64,000 nucleotides of DNA. Origin: Mesorhizobium loti CJ3sym. GTDB taxonomy: Bacteria; Pseudomonadota; Alphaproteobacteria; Rhizobiales; Rhizobiaceae. The DNA is taken from NCBI RefSeq assembly GCF_000472785.1, contig NZ_AXAL01000017.1, forward strand, positions 107,848-171,847, given 5' to 3'. Position 1 is the first letter of the stretch. Every line of letters starts with the position of its first letter. The translations under genes were made by a program, and so were the position numbers. The notes beneath the pieces are model-generated. The model saw only the letters and a program-made list of their open reading frames with translations, did not search any database and was not told where the DNA came from. Below are positions 1 through 7,925 of this stretch, piece after piece.

Positions 1-47
1 TGATCAATGCCGAAGTCGTCGAACGCTACGGGCTGAGCATGGACTAA
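1..47 (+). CDS. 3' end of an unidentified upstream gene (partial)
   Basis: An open frame enters from the left edge and ends at TAA 45-47, giving a C-terminus of about 14 residues ending in ERYGLSMD. Codon use fits a real gene end, and it lies tail-to-tail with the methyltransferase gene that stops at 69. It is too short to assign to a family. Confidence 0.4.
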   Translation, partial: INAEVVERYGLSMD

Positions 48-68
48 TCTATTTTGACGGGAAGGGGC

Positions 69-1658
69 CTACCCGCCCATATTGGCGCGCGGCAGCTTGA
101 TCATGTCGCCGAAGCGGGCGCGCAGTTTGTCGTCGAGCGGCTTCGGCACATGGCGCGGGAAACGCTCGGCAAGGACGCGTTTCTTCTCGATGATCGCGCG
201 CTGCAATATGTCGGGCCGACCCTTCTCGTTCCATTCCTTCGGTGAAAAGCGGTCGCCGACGGCCGGATAGAAATACTCGGTCTGCATCAGCCGCAGCGTC
301 TGCTCGTTGCCGAGATAGTGTCCAGGCCCCTTCAGGCAGACGTCAGTGATGGTGTCGATCGACAGCGATTCATCAGACACTTCGATGCCGCGCACGCAGC
401 GCAGGCAATGGCCGAGCATGTCATTGTCGATGATCAGGCTTTCCAGGCAGAAGCCGAGCAGCGAGGCATGCATGCCGGCGGATTCATAGACCAGGTTGAG
501 CCCGGCAAGACCGGCCATCACGTCGGTGATGCCTTTCTCGTAGCCGGACTGGATGTCGGGCAGTTTCGAATCCGTCATGCCGGCGGCCGAACCGCCCGGC
601 AGATCGTAGAACTGCGCCATTTGTGCGCAGGCAGCAGTCAGCACCGCCTGTTCGGCCGAGCCGCCCGACATGGCGCCTGTCCGCAGATCCGACACGAACG
701 GCCAGGTGCCGAAGATCGCCGGATGCCCTGGCTTGATGGCATTGACATAGACCAGACCGGCCAGCACTTCGGCCACCGCTTGCACGACGGCGCCGGCAAT
801 TGCCGCCGGCGCGGTGGCGCCGGCCTGTCCGGCCGACAGCAGCAGGATCGGGATGCCGCCCTCGACACAGGCTTCGAGCACGCCGCAGGCGTCCTCGGCG
901 AACTTCATCGGCGGCACGACGAAGCAGTTGGAGTTCGACACGAACGGCCGGGCGCGGAAATTCTCCTCGCCGCCGGCAATCGCATAGAGCATCTCCAGCG
1001 CCGGCTGCACATTCTCACGCACCGTGAACGAGGTGCCGACATGCTTGGACGTGCCCATCACGCAGGCGTAGAGCGTGTTGAAGTCCATTTCGAGCGGATC
1101 GGGAATGTCGCGCGGCACCATCGGCCGCTGGAAGAAATGGATGTTGTCGAGCCCTTCGACGAGGCGGGCGGCATCATAGATGTCCTGCAGCAGCGATTCG
1201 CGATATTCGCGCTTCTCGACATCGACCAGATGCACCGCGGCGCCGGCCGTGCCGTAATGCACACGCTTGCCCTGGATCAGCATGTCATGTTTCGGATCCT
1301 GGCCGTGCAAGGTGAAATTCCGCGCTGCCTTCTTGATCGTGTCGAGCACCAGTGCGCGCGGAAAGCGAATACGGCCATCATCGCCATAGGTGGCGCCGGC
1401 CTGGGTCAGCGCCTCGATGCAGGAGGGGATGGCATTGGCGAAGCCGACGGTCTCCAGGAGCGTCAGCACCGCCCCGTGGATGCGTTCCTGGTCGGTGTGC
1501 TTCAGCGGTCCGTAGCTGCCGCCTTCGAGGCCGGCGCGCACAGGCTTGATGTCGTCGGCCAGGGGCGCTGCCCGCATGGCACGACGCGCTTCGCGTCCAC
1601 CGGAGCGGCGCGAGCGCTGATCCGCCGCCGCTTCCTGCTTTTCAAGAACTACTGACAT
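69..1658 (-). CDS. MttB-family (trimethylamine methyltransferase-like) protein, non-pyrrolysine type
   Basis: The 529-residue protein has the length and look of the MTTB superfamily, whose members transfer a methyl group from quaternary or tertiary amines to a corrinoid protein. Residues 1-50 form a basic, low-complexity leader; the TIM-barrel-like body follows. The gene reads through the whole family length without an in-frame TAG, so it is a non-Pyl member (the glycine betaine methyltransferase MtgB branch is the known precedent) rather than a Pyl-dependent MttB. No corrinoid protein or reductive activase gene is in view. ATG 1656-1658 is preceded by GGTGGAG at good spacing. A MocR regulator lies 192 bp upstream on the same strand and may control it. 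The substrate is not predictable from sequence alone. Confidence 0.85.
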   Translation of the reverse strand: MSVVLEKQEAAADQRSRRSGGREARRAMRAAPLADDIKPVRAGLEGGSYGPLKHTDQERIHGAVLTLLETVGFANAIPSCIEALTQAGATYGDDGRIRFPRALVLDTIKKAARNFTLHGQDPKHDMLIQGKRVHYGTAGAAVHLVDVEKREYRESLLQDIYDAARLVEGLDNIHFFQRPMVPRDIPDPLEMDFNTLYACVMGTSKHVGTSFTVRENVQPALEMLYAIAGGEENFRARPFVSNSNCFVVPPMKFAEDACGVLEACVEGGIPILLLSAGQAGATAPAAIAGAVVQAVAEVLAGLVYVNAIKPGHPAIFGTWPFVSDLRTGAMSGGSAEQAVLTAACAQMAQFYDLPGGSAAGMTDSKLPDIQSGYEKGITDVMAGLAGLNLVYESAGMHASLLGFCLESLIIDNDMLGHCLRCVRGIEVSDESLSIDTITDVCLKGPGHYLGNEQTLRLMQTEYFYPAVGDRFSPKEWNEKGRPDILQRAIIEKKRVLAERFPRHVPKPLDDKLRARFGDMIKLPRANMGG

Positions 1659-1775
1659 GGAGACACTCCACCTTTTCTCGGAAACAGGGCGGCGGTTGGT
1701 CCACCATCGGCTGCTTCTTCCCCTTTGTGCCCCGACTATGCCGCCGGCATTGGCACAGACTATGGGCCAGCCGGT

Positions 1776-1792
1776 CTGGTTGCATATGCCAG
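1776..1792. promoter_or_regulatory. Candidate operator upstream of the mttB-like gene
   Basis: In the 192-bp gap before the mttB-like start, CTGG and CCAG arms flank a GCATATGC core (CTGGTTGCATATGCCAG). CTGG-containing sites are known for MocR regulators such as TauR and PdxR, and a MocR gene is adjacent. This is inference from position and sequence only. Confidence 0.3.
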
Positions 1793-1850
1793 TGCTAAAG
1801 GAGTCGAAGCCGCACCCGTGCGACTCCGGTCAAAGGATCGAGCGAATGGA

Positions 1851-3344
1851 TCAGGCAGCTGCCGGCCTGCGACCGGCCGCGGTGGCGAGTTCCCGTATGC
1901 CTGGCTCGATGTGCTGCAGCGCGATCGAGGAAATGCCCAACCGCATGAAACGCGAGGGCTTTTCGGTGCGGTCGAAAAAGCGGTCGCCGGGCTCGATGAT
2001 AACGCTGCGCGAGGCCGCGGCCTCGGCAAGACCGCGGGAATCGGTGCCGCGCGGCCCCTCGAGCCAGAGCGACGTGCCGCCGGCCGAGTCGGTCGAGCGC
2101 CATTCGGGCAGGAAAGCCGAAATCGCATGGACCAGACGCTTGCGCCGCTCGTCGAAGGCGCTCGACAGTCGCCGCACCAGCGCTTCGTGATGGCCGAGCG
2201 ACAGGAACAAGGCGACGGCACGCTGGTTGTTCGCCGGCGGATGCCGCAGCATGAAACGACGCAGCGCCCTGAGCTCGGAAATCAGTCCAGCAGAGGCAAC
2301 GATGTAGCCAAGCCGTAGGCCGGGAGCCAGCGTCTTCGACATCGAGCCGACATAGACGACGCGGCCGGAACGATCGAGGCTCTTCAGCGCCTGCTGCGGC
2401 GCCTCATCGAGAAGCTGGCTGTCATAGCCGTCCTCGATGATAATCTGGTTGTGCCGGTTGGCGCGCGCCAGCAGATCCTGCCGCCGCTCCGCCGAAAGCG
2501 GCACCATGGTCGGGCAATGGTGGCTGGGCGTAACGAATACGAAGCCGGAATCATTGGAAATAGAGGAGGTTACGATGCCGGACTGGTCGACCGGCACCGG
2601 CTGGATCTCGGCGCCCGCAAGCCGGAAGATCGAGCGTGCGTCGGGATAGCCGGGGTCTTCCATCGCCACCTTCGAGCCTTTGGTCATCAAAAGCGTCGCC
2701 AGCATATAAAGCGCGTTCTGGGCGCCCAGCGTGACGATGATTTCGTCCGGGTTGGCGAAGATGCCGCGCCGGGGCAACAGCCGCGCCTGGATCTGCTCGA
2801 TCAACAGCGGATCGTCGCGGTCGACCATATCGGACGCCCAGTTGCGGATTTCGAGCACGGCCAGCGCCATGCGGTTGCACTCGCGCCACTCGGCGGTCGG
2901 GAACAGCGTCGGGTCGAACTGGCCGTAGACGAAGGGATAGGACGACTTGATCCAGTTCTCGTGCTTGGCCGGCGGCGGCATGTCGCTCGCGGCAATCTGC
3001 CGGCGCGCCTTCCAGTCGATCTCGTTGGCCTGGTCGGGCGCCTTCTGGTGCGGCTTGGCCGGCGTCGCCAGCACGTCGGGATTGACGAAATGGCCGCGCC
3101 GCTCGCGCGCCACCAGGAAACCCTGGTCGACGAGCTGCTGGAAGGCCAGCACCACTGTTCCGCGGGCCACGCCGAGTTTTTCGGCCAGGATCCGGCAGGA
3201 GGGAAGCGGCATCGAAGCGGCGATCTGACGGTCGAGAATGGCGGCCACGATGGCTTGGCGGATCTGCGCCTGCAGGGTCTGGCCGGATTCAGCCGAAATC
3301 CGGAACAGGCCGGACCATATCGCCGTGTCGTTTCTCTGTGGCAT
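1851..3344 (-). CDS. MocR-type (PdxR-like) GntR transcriptional regulator with aminotransferase domain
   Basis: The 497-residue protein has an N-terminal GntR winged helix (about 20-85; MPLPSCRILAEKLGV is typical of the recognition region) joined by a linker to a class-I aminotransferase fold (about 130-490). The PLP lysine lies in SMSKTLAPGLRLGY. MocR proteins use the aminotransferase-like domain as an effector sensor, often for PLP adducts or amino compounds. The start chosen is ATG 3342-3344 with AGGA upstream; a longer frame to 3428 has no better site. It lies upstream of the mttB-like gene and points the same way, so control of amine or betaine use is plausible but unproven. Confidence 0.88.
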   Translation of the reverse strand: MPQRNDTAIWSGLFRISAESGQTLQAQIRQAIVAAILDRQIAASMPLPSCRILAEKLGVARGTVVLAFQQLVDQGFLVARERRGHFVNPDVLATPAKPHQKAPDQANEIDWKARRQIAASDMPPPAKHENWIKSSYPFVYGQFDPTLFPTAEWRECNRMALAVLEIRNWASDMVDRDDPLLIEQIQARLLPRRGIFANPDEIIVTLGAQNALYMLATLLMTKGSKVAMEDPGYPDARSIFRLAGAEIQPVPVDQSGIVTSSISNDSGFVFVTPSHHCPTMVPLSAERRQDLLARANRHNQIIIEDGYDSQLLDEAPQQALKSLDRSGRVVYVGSMSKTLAPGLRLGYIVASAGLISELRALRRFMLRHPPANNQRAVALFLSLGHHEALVRRLSSAFDERRKRLVHAISAFLPEWRSTDSAGGTSLWLEGPRGTDSRGLAEAAASRSVIIEPGDRFFDRTEKPSRFMRLGISSIALQHIEPGIRELATAAGRRPAAA

Positions 3345-3646
3345 GGAAGATGTTCCTCGATGGCCAGCTTTTTTCACTTGGCTGGACCAGTCGAATGTAA
3401 CGGTGGCACAAGGGGTTGCGCCAATCAATTTTTCTGATCTTTGGGATTTATGCCAGTGATCCTTCCGCCGAAGTCAGGCGCTGAAATCCTCTTCGATCGA
3501 CACATTGTGTCATCGCATCGTGATGCGATGCGGCATCGCCGCGTATTGACCGCACGGAGTTCGGCTCAATAGTTGTGCCGCGACGACACGCGCCGGAAAC
3601 ATCCGGTCTGATATGGTGCGTCGAAAACGCCAGGAGCCCCCCGCCA
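3345..3646. other. Divergent intergenic region between mocR and pgi
   Basis: A 302-bp gap separates the two divergent genes and must hold both promoters. I see no gene or RNA in it. Apart from the palindrome at 3511-3530, it has an AT-rich stretch near 3420-3450 on the mocR side that could form the mocR promoter. Confidence 0.5.
3511..3530. promoter_or_regulatory. Perfect interrupted palindrome upstream of pgi
   Basis: Arms CATCGCATC (3511-3519) and GATGCGATG (3522-3530) are perfect inverted repeats around a 2-bp centre. The site is about 117 bp upstream of the pgi start and 167 bp upstream of the mocR start. It has the shape of a dimeric repressor site; the regulator is unknown. Confidence 0.4.
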
Positions 3647-5290
3647 GTGGATCACTCAGCCTTTCAGAAACAGTTAGCCGCGTTGCGCGATCATCGCACT
3701 GCTGCGCACGCCTCAATGCGCCAGGCCTTCGCCGCCGATCCGCAACGGTTTACGACATTCTCCGCCACCGATGACAATCTGTTGCTCGACTGGTCGAAAT
3801 GCGCCGTCGACGCGACCACCATGGATTTGCTGGAGAAGCTCGCTGGAGCCGCCGATCTCGAAGGCCGTCGCGCCGCGATGTTCGCCGGCAAGAAGATCAA
3901 CATCACCGAAGATCGCGCGGTGCTGCACACGGCACTGCGCAATCTCAGCGGCAAGGGCGTCACGGTCGACGGCCAGGACGTCAAGGCGGACGTCCTCTCC
4001 GTACTCGATGCGATGGGCGCCTTCGCCGACGCCATCCGCTCCGGCAAGGCGGCTGGTGCCACCGGCAAGAAGATCACCGACATCGTCAACATCGGCATCG
4101 GCGGCTCCGACCTTGGCCCGGCCATGGCGACGCTGGCGCTGGCGCCCTACCATGACGGGCCGCGCGCGCACTATGTCTCCAACATCGACGGCGCCCATAT
4201 CCATGACACGCTGAAGGATCTGTCCGCCGAAACCACGCTGTTCATCATTGCCTCCAAGACCTTCACCACCGTCGAGACGATGACCAATGCACAGACGGCG
4301 CGTGACTGGGTGCAGAAGGCGCTCGGCAAGGAAGCGGTCGGCAAGCATTTCGCCGCCGTCTCGACCGCACTCGACCTGGTGGCCAAGTTCGGCATCGTGC
4401 CCGATCGGGTCTTCGGCTTCTGGGACTGGGTCGGCGGTCGCTACTCTGTTTGGGGCGCCATTGGCCTTCCCGTCATGATCGCTGTCGGCCCAAGGAATTT
4501 CCGCGCTTTCCTTGATGGAGCGCATGAAATGGACGAGCATTTCCGCACCGCACCGCTGGCGAAGAACCTGCCGGCGCTGCTGGGGCTGGTCGGCTGGTGG
4601 CATCGCGTCATCTGCCAATATCCGGCCCGCGCGGTCATCCCCTATGATCAGCGCCTGTCCCGGCTGCCGGCCTATCTGCAGCAACTGGATATGGAATCGA
4701 ACGGCAAGGGCGTTACCCTCGACGGCACGCCGGTGGCGACGCCGACCGGGCCGCTGGTCTGGGGTGAACCCGGCACCAATGGTCAGCACGCCTTCTTCCA
4801 GTTGCTGCATCAGGGCACCGATTTCATCCCGGTCGAGTTCCTTGCCGCGGCCGTCGGCCACGAGCCGGAGCTCAAGCACCAGCATGACCTGCTGCTCGCC
4901 AATTGCCTGGCGCAATCCGAAGCGCTGATGAAGGGCCGCACGTTGGACGAGGCACGCGCGCAGATGCTGTCCAAGGGCATGAAACCGGCCGACGTCGATC
5001 GCATCGCGCCGCATCGTGTCTTCTCCGGCAACCGGCCCTCGGTGACCATCCTCTATCGCAAGCTCGACCCGCGCACCTTCGGCCGGCTGATCGCGCTCTA
5101 CGAGCACCGCGTCTTCGTCGAGGGAACGCTGTTCAACATCAATTCCTTCGACCAGTGGGGCGTGGAGCTTGGCAAGGAACTGGCGACCGGCCTTCTGCCC
5201 GTCGTCGAAGGCAAGGAAAGTGCGGCCAAGCGCGACGCGTCGACCGCTGGCCTTGTGGGATACATCCACCAATTGCGTGGTTCGGAGTGA
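3647..5290 (+). CDS. pgi: Glucose-6-phosphate isomerase
   Basis: This cytosolic enzyme interconverts glucose 6-phosphate and fructose 6-phosphate. The 547-residue product matches the usual length. Visible signatures are GIGGSDLGPAMA (sugar-phosphate binding), DWVGGRYSVWGAIG (PGI signature 1) and FDQWGVELGK (PGI signature 2, with the catalytic-region Lys and Glu). GTG 3647 is chosen because AGGAG lies 9 nt upstream and the protein then begins VDHSAFQKQL, as expected for the family; an upstream ATG at 3575 would add a non-conserved leader. The stop overlaps the start of the HAD phosphatase by 4 bp, so the two are translationally coupled. Confidence 0.97.
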   Translation: MDHSAFQKQLAALRDHRTAAHASMRQAFAADPQRFTTFSATDDNLLLDWSKCAVDATTMDLLEKLAGAADLEGRRAAMFAGKKINITEDRAVLHTALRNLSGKGVTVDGQDVKADVLSVLDAMGAFADAIRSGKAAGATGKKITDIVNIGIGGSDLGPAMATLALAPYHDGPRAHYVSNIDGAHIHDTLKDLSAETTLFIIASKTFTTVETMTNAQTARDWVQKALGKEAVGKHFAAVSTALDLVAKFGIVPDRVFGFWDWVGGRYSVWGAIGLPVMIAVGPRNFRAFLDGAHEMDEHFRTAPLAKNLPALLGLVGWWHRVICQYPARAVIPYDQRLSRLPAYLQQLDMESNGKGVTLDGTPVATPTGPLVWGEPGTNGQHAFFQLLHQGTDFIPVEFLAAAVGHEPELKHQHDLLLANCLAQSEALMKGRTLDEARAQMLSKGMKPADVDRIAPHRVFSGNRPSVTILYRKLDPRTFGRLIALYEHRVFVEGTLFNINSFDQWGVELGKELATGLLPVVEGKESAAKRDASTAGLVGYIHQLRGSE

Positions 5291-6018
5291 ACGATTTGGC
5301 AGACATCAAGGGGATATTGTTCGACAAGGACGGGACACTTGTCGACTTCAACGCGACCTGGCTTGGCGTGGCCGACTTCATGGCCATGGATGCCTCCGAT
5401 GGCGACCGCTGGAAAGCTGACAGGCTGCTTGCGGCGGCAGGCTTCGATTTCGCCAACCGGCGCTTCAAGCCTGACTCGATCTTTGCCTCCGGCACCAATC
5501 TCGATGTTGTCGAATTGTGGTTTCCGCGGCTGTCCAACGAGGACCAGATGCTGGCCGTCGCCCGCTTCAACGAGATCACTTCGGTGCAGGGCTCGGCGAT
5601 GGCGGTGGCATTGCCAGGTGTCGTCGACTCCTTGGCGGCGCTACACAAAAGATCCTACCGGCTTGGCGTCGCCACCAACGATTCGACCAGCGGCGCGGAA
5701 AAGACCCTGGCCGCGCTGGGCGTCGCCCAGCTCTTCGATGCCGCCTATGGCTACGACGCGGTAGCCAACCCGAAACCGGCGCCCGACACCATCCAGGCCT
5801 TTTGCGACCTTACCGGGCTGAGGCCGTCGGAGATCGCCATGGTCGGCGATAACCGCCACGATCTCGAAATGGCGCGCGCCGGCGGCTGTGGCCTGGCGGT
5901 GGGCGTGCTCTCCGGCACAGGTACGCGGGAATCGCTGGCCGAGATCGCCGACGTCATCCTGGATTCGGTTGCCGACCTGCCGGATTTCCTTTCGGCGCGG
6001 GTCAGGGAGACGGTTTGA
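5287..6018 (+). CDS. HAD-superfamily hydrolase (phosphoglycolate phosphatase-like)
   Basis: The 243-residue protein carries all four HAD motifs: FDKDGTLVDF (nucleophile Asp), VATNDST (motif II), NPKPAPD (Lys of motif III) and MVGDNRHDLEMA (acidic motif IV). A helical cap is inserted after motif I, as in Gph-like enzymes. It starts with GTG 5287 overlapping the pgi stop; TTG 5296 is an alternative. Coupling to pgi suggests a phosphosugar or metabolite-repair phosphatase, but the substrate is unknown. Confidence 0.88.
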   Translation: MNDLADIKGILFDKDGTLVDFNATWLGVADFMAMDASDGDRWKADRLLAAAGFDFANRRFKPDSIFASGTNLDVVELWFPRLSNEDQMLAVARFNEITSVQGSAMAVALPGVVDSLAALHKRSYRLGVATNDSTSGAEKTLAALGVAQLFDAAYGYDAVANPKPAPDTIQAFCDLTGLRPSEIAMVGDNRHDLEMARAGGCGLAVGVLSGTGTRESLAEIADVILDSVADLPDFLSARVRETV

Positions 6019-6060
6019 GGGGGAGGCTGGAGGGCAAGTAAGCTCTGGCTTTCTCCCAAG

Positions 6061-7062
6061 TCACCGGCCTCGGTCTGGCATGGCTGCGAGGGCGAGGCGC
6101 AGAATATCTCCCATCCGAACATCGTCTATGCCGTGATCGACTCTCGCCGATCTGTGCACGACGACGAGATCAAGCGTTGGAACAACGACGATGTACTGCC
6201 CGCCGAAGCCGCTCGCATAGAAACTCGGCGCACGGACACTCATGCTGTCGCCGGGCGCATTGGCCGCTGCCGTCCACCAGAGGTAGCCGTAGCCTCTCCC
6301 TTCTCCGATGTCCGATTGTGGGAGAGTGCTTTCCCGAACCCAGCTCTCAGGGACGAGCTGGCGCCTTCCCCAGCGGCCACCGCGAAGGTAGAGCAGGCCA
6401 ACTCGCGCGAGGTCACGGGCGGTCATGCTCAACTTGTAGACGGGGTGCAGGGATTCCCGGCCTCCGAGGTAGTAACCGTCCCCCCTTTCGAAGTCTTGCA
6501 TTCCGAGAGGAACCGCTACTCGCGTGGCAAGCGCCTCGAACACGGTCTGGCCCGTCTGGCGCTCCAGTATCGTTCCGAGCACGTTGAAATCCCAGTTGTT
6601 GTAGAACCAGTGCGAACCGGGTGGATGGCTGCCGCGTTCCGGTCGCCCATGCTCCGTATTGTAGACCGAGGGCAGATAGACGCCTGACCGGGCGCGCAGG
6701 AGGTCCGCGACCGTGGCTTGTTGCTCAGTTTGTGTGAGCGGCTGAAAATCGTCGATATGCAGATCCGCGAGCGTCGCGTTCAGATCGATCCTGCCTTCCG
6801 CGATATAGATGCCATAGAGGACGTTGATCAGGCTTTTCCGCACGGAGGCCACGCTCGACTTCCGAGCCACGTCACCCCATTGGAAAATGACGCTTCCGCC
6901 AGCGATGACCATCAGGGCTGTTGAGCGATCGTCGGCCAAATCGTGGGCAAGAGCGGCGAGGCGCTGGGTGGACCAACCGAGGCTTGCCGCTGATACTTCG
7001 GCCCACTCCATCTCCGGAAAAATCTGGCTATCCCTGGCGGACAGTGCTCGGTCCCCTGCCAT
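6061..7062 (-). CDS. Serine hydrolase, beta-lactamase/penicillin-binding family
   Basis: The 333-residue protein has the class-C-like fold signature: S73-V-R-K76 (SxxK nucleophile and base) and a YNN motif in HWFYNNWDFN. GFGGQY near the C-terminus stands where the KTG/HxG box normally lies. No signal peptide or membrane segment is visible, so it probably acts in the cytosol as an esterase or amidase rather than a secreted beta-lactamase. It is convergent with the HAD gene, 42 bp away. The substrate is not predictable. Confidence 0.82.
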   Translation of the reverse strand: MAGDRALSARDSQIFPEMEWAEVSAASLGWSTQRLAALAHDLADDRSTALMVIAGGSVIFQWGDVARKSSVASVRKSLINVLYGIYIAEGRIDLNATLADLHIDDFQPLTQTEQQATVADLLRARSGVYLPSVYNTEHGRPERGSHPPGSHWFYNNWDFNVLGTILERQTGQTVFEALATRVAVPLGMQDFERGDGYYLGGRESLHPVYKLSMTARDLARVGLLYLRGGRWGRRQLVPESWVRESTLPQSDIGEGRGYGYLWWTAAANAPGDSMSVRAPSFYASGFGGQYIVVVPTLDLVVVHRSARVDHGIDDVRMGDILRLALAAMPDRGR

Positions 7063-7196
7063 TTCTCCTCCGAATCGTCACCCTCGGCCGGATTTTACAT
7101 TGGAGAACAAATTCGAACACAGCGCATAACAAAAGGTGAGCGTATGCAGACGGTCCACCCCAGTCATCGGCAGCGACTGGGGCTTCGCTTCCAGCG

Positions 7197-7925
7197 TTAA
7201 TGCCCTTCCTGCTCGAAGCGAAAAACACCGCTCGGTCTGGTCGCAGCACCCTTCGCGTCGCCAAAATCCGGCACCTGATATTCGGCCAGCAACCGCAACC
7301 GCGTCAGCGGCAGGTCGACGCGACGGGGATCGCCGACCAGAACCTCGATGCCGGCTGCCAGGCAGCGATCGAGGAACGGGATAACCCGCAGAGCAACCTC
7401 GTGGCCGTAGAACACATCGCCGGCAAGCACTAGGTCGACCGCTGGCGGCGGACCCGCTGTGATGTCCTTGTCTAAAATGGCGATCTCGACCCCGTTCGCA
7501 GCCGCATTGAGTCGGATCGCGGCGATGCCGTTGCGGTCGATTTCGGCGGCGATGACTTCGCGCGCCCCGGCCTTCGCGGCGGCAATCCCGACAATGCCTG
7601 AACCCGCCCCCAGGTCCAGCACGCGGCGGCCCGCCACCGTCATCGGATGGTCGAGGATGTAGCGTGCGAGCACGGTGCCGCCGGCCCACGCATAGGCCCA
7701 GTAGGGCGGCTGCGGTTCGGGCGTGCCCTTGTCGGTATCGTTGTCGTCTTCGAAGCCGAGAAGCCGCCTCAACCCGCTGCCTGGATGGGCCGTGTAGAGC
7801 CGGATTTCTGGAAGCGCCGGCACCGGAGCAAGCCGCAGATTGGCTTCGATGAATTCCGCGGGATCGAGGCGCAAGTCCCCGTCCGAGGCCCCGTTGCCTG
7901 GTGTATCGTTGTCGGCAGCCCTCAC
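7197..7925 (-). CDS. Class I SAM-dependent methyltransferase (ETFB-lysine/METTL20-like)
   Basis: The 242-residue protein has the SAM-binding glycine motif VLDLGAGSGIVGIAAA, the acidic ribose-binding position in AAEIDRNG, and a DVFYG segment similar to PrmA/ETFB-type protein methyltransferases. The GTG start at 7925 overlaps the stop of the fadD-like gene by 1 nt, indicating coupling. ETF-beta lysine methyltransferases act on an electron carrier of fatty-acid oxidation, which would suit the neighbour, but the protein target is inference. Confidence 0.8.
   Translation of the reverse strand: MRAADNDTPGNGASDGDLRLDPAEFIEANLRLAPVPALPEIRLYTAHPGSGLRRLLGFEDDNDTDKGTPEPQPPYWAYAWAGGTVLARYILDHPMTVAGRRVLDLGAGSGIVGIAAAKAGAREVIAAEIDRNGIAAIRLNAAANGVEIAILDKDITAGPPPAVDLVLAGDVFYGHEVALRVIPFLDRCLAAGIEVLVGDPRRVDLPLTRLRLLAEYQVPDFGDAKGAATRPSGVFRFEQEGH

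Noticed and set aside
318..1655. Long plus-strand frame opposite the mttB-like gene (445 codons)
   Set aside because: Its translation is rich in Arg, Gly, His and Ala with no domain signature. It mirrors a well-supported gene; such shadows are usual at this GC content.
69..1658. Pyrrolysine-containing MttB
   Set aside because: The frame covers the whole family length with no internal TAG, so no Pyl codon is present.
3713..5272. 519-codon minus-strand frame opposite pgi
   Set aside because: pgi has unmistakable signatures on the plus strand; the antisense product has no recognisable motif.
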